Positions 1 to 5,001 of a DNA stretch of 5,986 nt are shown here, piece by piece (the first letter of the stretch is position 1; every line of letters starts with the position of its first letter). The position numbers were made by a program, and so were the translations under genes. The DNA is taken from assembly GCA_012514915.1 (NCBI GenBank), contig JAAYZJ010000524.1, positions 1 through 5,986 on the forward strand. Reading direction: 5' to 3'. Source of the stretch: Lentisphaerota bacterium (lineage in GTDB: Bacteria; Verrucomicrobiota; Kiritimatiellia; RFP12; JAAYLN01). The notes beneath the pieces were generated by a model, which had not been told where the DNA came from, made no database searches, and saw only the letters and a list, made by a program, of their open reading frames with translations.

Positions 1-19
1 CCTGCCGGAAAACGGCGCT

Positions 20-25
20 ATTATA
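20..25 (-). promoter_or_regulatory. Isolated minus-strand TATAAT, possible -10 element reading out of the window
   Basis: The plus strand reads ATTATA here, so the minus strand carries a perfect TATAAT. The hexamer 17 bp upstream (plus positions 43-48, minus-strand GCACTT) does not resemble a -35 box, and there is no extended -10 TGn. No start codon lies between it and the left edge. It would serve a gene to the left of the window if it is real; chance occurrence is quite possible. Confidence 0.2.
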
Positions 26-48
26 CCCGAACCGGGGCAGACAAGTGC

Positions 49-96
49 GGGAGTTCGGGAGTTCTATAGTTCGGGAGTTCGGGAGTTCTAAAGTTT
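49..96. repeat. 8-bp tandem repeat with 24-bp higher-order unit
   Basis: Six contiguous 8-bp units are in register: GGGAGTTC (49-56), GGGAGTTC (57-64), TATAGTTC (65-72), GGGAGTTC (73-80), GGGAGTTC (81-88) and TAAAGTTT (89-96). The order is A-A-B-A-A-B', so the array is also two 24-bp units (49-72 and 73-96) that agree at 22 of 24 positions. It lies about 55 bp beyond the last stop codon of the minus-strand operon, in non-coding DNA. There are no unique spacers, so it is not a CRISPR array. Its function is unknown; slippage expansion or a dispersed intergenic repeat family are both possible. Confidence 0.9.
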
Positions 97-127
97 GTAG
101 GGGGGTGTGCGGGGGGACGGTCGTACC

Positions 128-146
128 GGATGGGTTTTCACCATCC
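128..146 (-). terminator. Stem-loop just past the yejE stop codon, weak terminator candidate
   Basis: GGATGG (128-133) and CCATCC (141-146) form a perfect 6-bp stem around a 7-nt loop, starting 4 nt after the minus-strand stop codon at 151. In the minus-strand transcript the 3' arm is followed by GGTACGACC and not by a U-tract, so it lacks the second half of a classical intrinsic terminator. It could instead be a 3'-end protecting hairpin, or the transcript may end by a factor-dependent route. Confidence 0.3.
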
Positions 147-150
147 CCCG

Positions 151-1779
151 TCACCGATACCGTGTCTTGGGCTTGGGATCGAAGGCGTCGCGCAACCCCT
201 CGCCGATGAAGACCGTCAGCAGCATGACGGTGAAGAGCATCAGCGACGGGTAGAGGATCAGCCACCAGGCGGTGCGGTTCTGCTGGGCCTGCTGCAGCAG
301 TTCGCCCCAGCTCGGCGTCAGCGGCGGCAGGCCGAAGCCGAGGAAGTCGAGCGCGGTGATCGAGCCGATCGCGCCGACGAGGCTGAAGGGCATCAGCGTG
401 ATCAGCGGGGTGAGGGCGTTGGGAAGGATATGGCGGGCGATGATGCGGGCCGCGCCGAGCCCCTGGCAGCGGGCCGCCTCGACGAAGGCGTGCTGGCGCA
501 GCCGCAGGAATTCGGCGCGCATGTAGTAGGAGAGGCCGATCCAGTTGAACAGACCGTAGCACAGCAGCAGCAGGCCGAAGCTGCGCCCCAGCACCGCGCC
601 GAGCAGGATCATTACATACAGGAAGGGAAGGGCGCTCCAGATTTCGATGCATCGCTGCGTGGCGAGGTCGATCCAGCCGCCGAAATAGCCCTGCACGGCG
701 CCGATGACCAGCCCCAGCAGCATGGCCCAGGCGACCAGCAGCAGGCCGAACGTCAACGCGGTCCGCGTGCCGTGGAGAATGCGCGCCAGCACATCGCGCC
801 CGGCGGCATCGATCCCCAGCCAGTGGCCCGGCACGGGACGGTGCGGCCACGACACGGCATCGAGGCGAATCTCGACCCGCGCCTCGCGGCCCTGCCAGGC
901 CAGGGAGGTTGCCGCCTGGGCCGTCGCGCCGGTGACGGCCGCCGCCGCCCAGGCGAGCAGCCCCGGTTGATCGGCGGCGGGAATGCGGTTCCAGGCGCGT
1001 TCGTCGAGCGGGATCCACCGCCCCCGGCGGGGGTCGAGGCGGATGCTGAACGGGGCCGTGGCCGGCGCCTCGGGTTCGCGCAGCGAGAGCCTCACCGTGG
1101 CGGGGGCCACGGGCCGCGGGGCGAAGGCCACCAGCCCGAGCTGCACACGTGCGGCGCGCCCCGTCCCCGCGGCCGGCGGATCGGCCGCATCGAGCACCGC
1201 CGAAAAGGCCGGGGCGGGCTGGTTGGCGAGCCGGGCCGCCACGGCCGCCTCGAGCCCCGGCGTGAGCCGCCAGTAATCGGCCAGGCGCGTGCCGGGAGGC
1301 GGCGGTTGGCCGCCGGTGAAGGGCTCGCAGCCGGTCGGGCGGACGATCCGCCCGTCGGCCGTCAGGTCGAGCCGCCCGATCGCGACGGCCGGCGTGACGG
1401 TCAGCGTGGCCCGGCGGTGGGCCTCCAGCGCGGCGGGGTTCTCGACCTGGTGCGGCCCGTAGGGCACGGGCGCGCGGATCATCCAGTTGGCGGGGTCGGC
1501 GGCGAAGGCGGGGTGCGCGCGGAGGCGGTTGTAGTCGGGACGCGCCGTCGCGCCGTCGCCGAAGAGGGCATCCTGCGTGAGATGGCTCAGGAAGGGGAAG
1601 TGCAGGCGTCCGTTGACGCGGAGCGCGAGGGGCTGGTCGTTGCAGATCAGCTCGGCGCCGAGGCTGATGCCGTACAGAACGGCCAGGATCACCAGCGACA
1701 GGCGCGAGCGGCGGCTCTTCCAGAATTGCCGCGCGCGCTGGCGGGCGAGCGGCGACCAGGCGAACCGGAAGCCCCTCAT
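151..1779 (-). CDS. yejE: YejE-type peptide ABC transporter permease with a large periplasmic insertion
   Basis: This is a predicted inner-membrane permease subunit of a peptide-type ABC importer, 542 residues long. The N-terminus matches the YejE layout: a cytoplasmic Arg-rich start, a first membrane segment (about 28-46) and the motif GAELICNDQPL (41-51), which resembles SELIANDKPL in E. coli YejE. The conserved core resumes at HWLGIDAAGRDVLARILHGT (319-338). Further membrane segments follow at about 340-362, 384-416, 455-475 and 504-526. The EAA loop, which docks to the ATPase, is EAARCQGLGAARIIARHILP (434-453), and LDFLGFGLP (477-485) is also typical. E. coli YejE has about 340 residues; the excess is an insertion between residues 108 and 319. 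The start is the ATG at 1779, which overlaps the TGA of the upstream yejB-like gene in an ATGA arrangement, implying translational coupling. A longer open frame upstream (to 2427) is only antisense-style read-through inside yejB. Membership of the family is clear; the transported substrate is inferred. Confidence 0.93.
   Translation of the reverse strand: MRGFRFAWSPLARQRARQFWKSRRSRLSLVILAVLYGISLGAELICNDQPLALRVNGRLHFPFLSHLTQDALFGDGATARPDYNRLRAHPAFAADPANWMIRAPVPYGPHQVENPAALEAHRRATLTVTPAVAIGRLDLTADGRIVRPTGCEPFTGGQPPPPGTRLADYWRLTPGLEAAVAARLANQPAPAFSAVLDAADPPAAGTGRAARVQLGLVAFAPRPVAPATVRLSLREPEAPATAPFSIRLDPRRGRWIPLDERAWNRIPAADQPGLLAWAAAAVTGATAQAATSLAWQGREARVEIRLDAVSWPHRPVPGHWLGIDAAGRDVLARILHGTRTALTFGLLLVAWAMLLGLVIGAVQGYFGGWIDLATQRCIEIWSALPFLYVMILLGAVLGRSFGLLLLCYGLFNWIGLSYYMRAEFLRLRQHAFVEAARCQGLGAARIIARHILPNALTPLITLMPFSLVGAIGSITALDFLGFGLPPLTPSWGELLQQAQQNRTAWWLILYPSLMLFTVMLLTVFIGEGLRDAFDPKPKTRYR
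838..1434 (-). other. Extra periplasmic segment inside the YejE-type permease
   Basis: These codons encode roughly residues 116-314 of the permease, between the first membrane segment and the WLGID/GRDVLARI core. In E. coli YejE the equivalent interval, from the APIRFG-like motif to NWLGTD, is only a couple of dozen residues. By family topology it should face the periplasm. It contains Pro-rich patches (around 158-162 and 221-243) and alternating hydrophobic stretches that look beta-rich, such as ARVEIRLDAVSWP (300-312) and TVRLSLREP (228-236), so it may be a folded beta domain with linkers. I do not recognise a named domain. The boundaries are approximate. Confidence 0.7.
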
Positions 1780-2822
1780 GGCCGCCCCCCGAAGTGGATC
1801 CGCGGATCGATGAGCAGGTAGCAGCAGTCGGAGAGAAGATTGCCGAGCAACTGCATCGAGGAAGTGACGGCCAGGATGGCCATGAAGACGGCATAGTCGC
1901 GCCCGGCGACGGCATCGAGGCTCAGGCGGCCCATGCCGGGGATCTCGAAGATGCGCTCGATGATCACCGAGCCGGCGAACAGCAGCGAGAGGATGCCGCC
2001 GAAACCCGTCGCGATCGGGATGAGGGCGTTGCGGAAGGCATGGCCCCAGAGGGCGCGCCGCGGCGAGCAGCCCTTGGCGAGCGCCGTGCGGACATAGTCG
2101 GAGGCGATCTGCTCGAGCAGCGAGTGCTTCATCAGGAGCGTCAGCATGGCGAAACTGCCGGCGACATAGCAGGCGACGGGAAGCGCCAGGTGCCAGGCCC
2201 GGTCGAGCAGGCGCGGCCAGAAGGCGAGCTGATCCGCGTCGGGCGAGGCGAAGCCGCCCAGCGGAAAGACGGCCCACAGCCCGTCGACCGTGCCGCAGAA
2301 GAGCATCTTCAGCAGCATGCCCAGGGCATAGGAAGGAAGAGCGTAGCCGACAAAGACGATCACGCTGCTGGCCGCGTCGAAACGGCTGCCGTGCCGCAGC
2401 GCCTTGGCCATGCCGAGCGGGATACACACCAGGTAGGCCAGCAGGAAGCCGGAGATGCCAAACCAGAGCGAAATGGGGAAGCGCGCGGCGATCAATTCGC
2501 CTGCCGTCCGTTCGGGGAAGTCGTAGGAGGCCATCCGCAGCCCCATGGCGTCGCGGAACAGCCAGCGGGCGTACTGCTGGAGAAACGGCTGATCGAAGCC
2601 GAATTGGCGCGTCAGTTCGCGCCGCTGTTCCGCGCTGATGGCGGCGACGCGCCCGGCGCCCGCCCCCGACTCGCCGCTGCCGAGCCCGCGCATCCGCGCC
2701 AGCCGCATCTCGACGGGGCCGCCGGGCAGCACGCGCGTCAGGGCGAAACAGACGAGGGTGATGCCGAGAAAGGTCGGAATCGTCAGCAGCAGCCGGCGGA
2801 TCAGGTAGCTCAAGCGGTCCAT
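1776..2822 (-). CDS. yejB: YejB-type peptide ABC transporter permease
   Basis: This is a predicted inner-membrane permease of 348 residues, close to the E. coli YejB length of about 364, that would pair with the YejE-type subunit to form the translocation channel. The N-terminus SYLIRRLLLTIPTFLGI (5-21) opens the first membrane segment and is followed by the family motif LPGGP (32-36). Further hydrophobic segments lie at about 117-137, 150-175, 206-231, 268-289 and 311-333, giving the six expected for this OppB-like family. The cytoplasmic EAA-type loop is YVRTALAKGCSPRRALWGHA (243-262), followed by FRNALIPI (263-270). The C-terminus LLIDPRIHFGGRP (336-348) mirrors the VDPRIDFEGR ending of E. 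coli YejB. The start is the ATG at 2822, 4 nt after the stop of the binding-protein gene. No clear Shine-Dalgarno sequence precedes it, so coupled translation is likely. The gene ends in an ATGA overlap with yejE. A shadow extension of the frame to 3029 is rejected because it reads into the binding-protein gene. Confidence 0.95.
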   Translation of the reverse strand: MDRLSYLIRRLLLTIPTFLGITLVCFALTRVLPGGPVEMRLARMRGLGSGESGAGAGRVAAISAEQRRELTRQFGFDQPFLQQYARWLFRDAMGLRMASYDFPERTAGELIAARFPISLWFGISGFLLAYLVCIPLGMAKALRHGSRFDAASSVIVFVGYALPSYALGMLLKMLFCGTVDGLWAVFPLGGFASPDADQLAFWPRLLDRAWHLALPVACYVAGSFAMLTLLMKHSLLEQIASDYVRTALAKGCSPRRALWGHAFRNALIPIATGFGGILSLLFAGSVIIERIFEIPGMGRLSLDAVAGRDYAVFMAILAVTSSMQLLGNLLSDCCYLLIDPRIHFGGRP

Positions 2823-2826
2823 GGCG

Positions 2827-4875
2827 TCAGGGTTGGCGGAACGTCTCGTCGAAATCGACGACGTCGGGCCGCGGCAGCAGCATCTCGTTGGCCTGCATCG
2901 CCGCCTCCAGTTCGGCCGCCGAATCGGCGTCGTACCACCAGTACGACAGTAGGCTGCGCTCGTCGCCGAATTTGGAGAGGACCGTGGGCGGCGTGCCGAA
3001 CTTGTCCCAGTAGAGGAGGCGCACGGCATCGAGGTTCCAGAGGAGGATGTAGGGAACCTGCTCGGTGAGGATGGTGTCGATGCGGCGGCAGATGTTGTTG
3101 CGGGTCTGCAGGTCGAACAGGCCGCGCTGCGTCTCGATGAGCTGGTCGACCATGCGGTCCTTGAAACCCGTGATGTTGTTGCCGCCGGGGCGGTCGGCCT
3201 CGGCCGACGACCACATGCTCTCGGGATCCTTGAAGAGGCCGGCGCTCCAGGCGGCCCAGGTCATGTCGAAGTTGTACTCATCCATGTCCCGCGTCCAGGC
3301 GGCCCAGTCCTTGCGCTCGATCTTCATCTCGATCCCCGCCTTCTTGAGATCCTCGCTGTAGAGGACGAGGAACTTGTCGGTGCTTTCGTCGCGCGTCAGG
3401 AACGTGAAGCGCAGGGGCTGTCCGCCGCGCTGGCGCACCCCGCTTTTCGGGTCGGGCAGCCAGCCGGCCTCGTCGAGCAGGCCGCGCGCCCGGCCGGGAT
3501 CGAAGGCGTATTCCGGGTTGTTGCACGGGGTCGCCTCGTCGTAGAGATCCTCGAAGTAGGACTTATGCAGGAAATACTGGTTGTGCATGAGTGTCTCGAC
3601 CAGTTTCTTGCGGTCGAGCAGATGGGCCAGCGCCCGGCGGACGCGGAGATCGTCGAACGGCGCGCGGCGCAGGTTCATTGCGAACCCCTGGAAGCCGACG
3701 GGGCGGTGGTTGCGGATGCGGCGCTTGACGATCCAGTTCTGGTCGAACTTGGGGCCGCGGGTGCGCTCGACCCAGATGGCGGCGCGGTAGACGGGATAGA
3801 CGTCGACCTGCCCGTTGAGAAAGGCCTCGAAGGCGTTGTCGGGGTCGGCGAAGAAGCGGTAGACCACCGTCTGGAAGTTGGCGGTGCCGCGGCTGGCGTT
3901 GCGGGCGCGGCCCCACCAGTTGGTGCGGCGCTCGAGGGTCAGCGAGACACCCTCGTCGATCCGGCCCAGGCGGTAGGCGCCCGAGACGACGGGGAACGTG
4001 GTGTTGATCGTGTTGAAGTCCTGCTGGTCGAAGACATGCCGCGGCAGGATTTCGAAGCCGCCGGCGGCGCCGAGGTTGCGCCAGTGGACCTCGCCGGCGG
4101 TGAAGCGGATGACAAGGGGCGAGAGGATTTCGGGCGGCGTGGCGGTGAACGTCTGGAGCGCGACTTTATGCGGTCCGGTCTGGCTGGCGGGATCCATGAT
4201 CTTGTCGAAGGTCCACTTGACATCCTCGGCCGTGATGGGCCGGCCGTCGCTCCAGCGCGCGAGGGGGTCGAGATGGAAGGTGAAGGAGAGCCCGTCGGGC
4301 GAGATTTCCCAGCGCCGGGCGAGGCCGGGCGCGTAGTCGGCCGTGAGGGGATCGCTGCCCAGCAGGGATTCGTACAGGGCGCCGAACACCTGGTAAGAGA
4401 AGGTGTTGTTGTCGAGATAGGGGTTCAGGCTCTTGGGACTGGGGCCGGCGGCGTAGACCAGGCGGCCGCCGGGGATGGCGTAGCGGCTGGCGATCGGATC
4501 GTCGCGATCCTCCCAGCGTTTTTCATCGGCATCCGCCTCCGTGACGCTGACGGGCGGGGGCGCGGCGGGCTCATCGACAACCACCGTCGGATCCGCGGCG
4601 CCGGGCGCGGGCGGGGGCGGCCCCTCGGGGCGGAGGGGCGCGATGTCGGGCGCAGCCGCGGGAGCCGAGGGAGCCGCGGGAGCGACGGTGGCGCCGGGGG
4701 CGGCGTCCCCGTCCGCCGCCGGTGCGGCCGCAGGCGCGGCCAGGGGCGCGTCGGGGGCGGCCGCCGGGGTGGCCAGGGGCGCGTCGGGGGTGGCCGCCGG
4801 GGTGGCCAGGGGCGCCGTCTGGGCGCCCAGCCGCGCGGCGGCCAGCAGAAGGATCAGTGTCGGCAGGTGTTTCAT
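2827..4875 (-). CDS. yejA: YejA-type periplasmic peptide-binding protein (SBP family 5) with a long Ala/Pro linker
   Basis: This is a predicted exported receptor of a peptide ABC importer, 682 residues long. Residues 1-18 form a signal peptide: MKH, then a hydrophobic core, then a likely cleavage site after LGA (16-18). No lipobox cysteine is present, so a soluble periplasmic protein is expected. Residues about 19-115 are an Ala/Pro-rich, low-complexity linker with three 11-residue repeats (21-53). The family 5 binding domain starts near residue 130. It shows the LNPYLDN entry motif (150-156), LARRWEISPDGLSFTFHL (185-202), ITAEDVKWTFDKI (214-226), the YejA-like GFQGFAMNLRRAPFDDLRVR (394-413) and NQYFLHKSYFED (432-443). 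The last two resemble MQGFVFNTRRPVF and YGQYTRTRSYFE of E. coli YejA. E. coli YejA has about 604 residues, so the linker explains much of the extra length. The ATG at 4875 is chosen because it begins the signal peptide and has GGAG 6 nt upstream; an upstream ATG at 4950 would prefix the signal with polar sequence. In E. coli the YejABEF system takes up microcin C and peptides; the substrate here is inferred. Confidence 0.92.
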   Translation of the reverse strand: MKHLPTLILLLAAARLGAQTAPLATPAATPDAPLATPAAAPDAPLAAPAAAPAADGDAAPGATVAPAAPSAPAAAPDIAPLRPEGPPPPAPGAADPTVVVDEPAAPPPVSVTEADADEKRWEDRDDPIASRYAIPGGRLVYAAGPSPKSLNPYLDNNTFSYQVFGALYESLLGSDPLTADYAPGLARRWEISPDGLSFTFHLDPLARWSDGRPITAEDVKWTFDKIMDPASQTGPHKVALQTFTATPPEILSPLVIRFTAGEVHWRNLGAAGGFEILPRHVFDQQDFNTINTTFPVVSGAYRLGRIDEGVSLTLERRTNWWGRARNASRGTANFQTVVYRFFADPDNAFEAFLNGQVDVYPVYRAAIWVERTRGPKFDQNWIVKRRIRNHRPVGFQGFAMNLRRAPFDDLRVRRALAHLLDRKKLVETLMHNQYFLHKSYFEDLYDEATPCNNPEYAFDPGRARGLLDEAGWLPDPKSGVRQRGGQPLRFTFLTRDESTDKFLVLYSEDLKKAGIEMKIERKDWAAWTRDMDEYNFDMTWAAWSAGLFKDPESMWSSAEADRPGGNNITGFKDRMVDQLIETQRGLFDLQTRNNICRRIDTILTEQVPYILLWNLDAVRLLYWDKFGTPPTVLSKFGDERSLLSYWWYDADSAAELEAAMQANEMLLPRPDVVDFDETFRQP
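4717..4815 (-). repeat. Three in-frame 33-bp tandem repeats coding for an Ala/Pro linker
   Basis: The three units are 4783-4815, 4750-4782 and 4717-4749. The first two agree at 32 of 33 positions (they differ only at plus positions 4758 and 4791). The third agrees with the second at about 26 of 33. They encode APLATPAATPD, APLATPAAAPD and APLAAPAAAPA at residues 21-53 of the binding protein, directly after the predicted signal-peptide cleavage site. The near-identity of two units points to recent duplication or slippage, so copy number may vary between strains. Confidence 0.92.
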
Positions 4876-4881
4876 GCGGGT

Positions 4882-4885
4882 CTCC
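4882..4885 (-). promoter_or_regulatory. Ribosome binding site of the yejA-like gene
   Basis: The minus strand reads GGAG, then ACCCGC, then the ATG at 4875-4873, a 6-nt spacing that fits a Shine-Dalgarno site. It decides the start in favour of 4875 over the ATG at 4950. It lies only one base from the 3' arm of the hairpin at 4887-4907. Confidence 0.7.
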
Positions 4886-4886
4886 G

Positions 4887-4907
4887 GGCCTCCGACAGGA
4901 GGAGGCC
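4887..4907 (-). promoter_or_regulatory. 7-bp hairpin in the predicted 5' leader of the yejABE-like mRNA
   Basis: GGCCTCC (4887-4893) and GGAGGCC (4901-4907) are perfect reverse complements around a 7-nt loop. In the minus-strand transcript the hairpin ends one base before the GGAG ribosome binding site. The 5' side reads GGCCTCCTCC, so its CCTCC could pair either with the hairpin's own GGAGG or with the ribosome binding site. A role in translation control is possible but untested; there is no U-tract that would suggest attenuation. Confidence 0.45.
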
Positions 4908-4921
4908 TATTCCTGGCCGCC

Positions 4922-4950
4922 AGTATGACAAAAAGCGGGCGCAAGGTCAT
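4922..4950 (-). promoter_or_regulatory. Candidate sigma70-type promoter of the yejABE-like operon
   Basis: On the minus strand, ATGACC (4950-4945) could serve as -35 and CATACT (4927-4922) as -10. Each matches 4 of 6 consensus positions and the spacer is 17 bp. Transcription would begin near 4915 and give a leader of about 40 nt that includes the hairpin at 4887-4907. A stronger isolated -35-like TTGTCA (4931-4926) has no good -10 at the right distance. The assignment is by eye only. Confidence 0.4.
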
Positions 4951-4966
4951 CCCCTAACGCCAGGAT

Positions 4967-4995
4967 TTGCAGTTGGGCGCGATGCCCTCTATAAT
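4967..4995 (+). promoter_or_regulatory. Promoter of the heptosyltransferase gene, positioned for a leaderless transcript
   Basis: A perfect TATAAT (4990-4995) is preceded at 17 bp by TTGCAG (4967-4972), which keeps the TTG of the -35 consensus. The ATG of the gene begins at 5002. With the usual geometry, in which the last base of the -10 is about -7, transcription would start at or within a base or two of that ATG. There is no Shine-Dalgarno sequence in the six bases between. The overall strength depends on the weak (3 of 6) -35 match. Confidence 0.7.
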
Positions 4996-5001
4996 GACCC
5001 C

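Larger units (their letters stand above)
1..150. other. Non-coding region downstream of the yejABE-like operon
   Basis: No convincing coding sequence is present between the left edge and the stop codon of the yejE-like gene. The stretch holds a regular 8-bp tandem repeat (49-96), two six-G runs (100-105 and 111-116) separated by TGTGC, a small hairpin (128-146), and a minus-strand TATAAT (25 to 20) pointing out of the window. Near the left edge GCCG (4-7) can pair with CGGC (13-16) around a GAAAA loop, but that stem is only 4 bp. An ATPase gene of the yejF type, which follows yejE in E. coli, would be expected here and does not begin in this stretch. Confidence 0.8.

Noticed and set aside
4..16. 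Small GCCG-GAAAA-CGGC hairpin as a terminator
   Set aside because: The stem is only 4 bp, there is no following T-tract on either strand, and short GC inverted repeats are frequent in this composition.
49..96. CRISPR array
   Set aside because: The 8-bp units are contiguous with no unique spacers, and no cas gene is in the window.
73..116. G-quadruplex from the GGG tracts and the two G6 runs
   Set aside because: The tract spacing includes a gap of about 16 nt, and the two G6 runs alone give at best a weak two-run arrangement. By eye this does not meet the usual four-tract, short-loop pattern.
130..1821. 563-residue plus-strand open frame opposite yejE
   Set aside because: Its product is dominated by Gln, Arg, Gly, His, Asp and Glu with no membrane segment or motif, as expected for the antisense of a GC-rich coding region. 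The minus-strand frame has clear YejE homology.
1780..2427. N-terminal extension of the yejE frame to an ATG at 2427
   Set aside because: The added 216 residues overlap the yejB gene entirely and are Arg-rich out-of-phase sequence. The ATG at 1779 fits both homology and the ATGA overlap.
1794..3068. 424-residue plus-strand open frame opposite yejB and the end of yejA
   Set aside because: It is an antisense shadow: composition is biased to Arg, Gly, Ala, Gln and Asp, it spans the junction of two real genes, and no domain is visible.
4876..4950. Start of the yejA-like gene at the ATG at 4950
   Set aside because: It would place 25 residues, including several Arg and Pro, before a proper signal peptide, and would include the hairpin and the ribosome binding site in the coding region.
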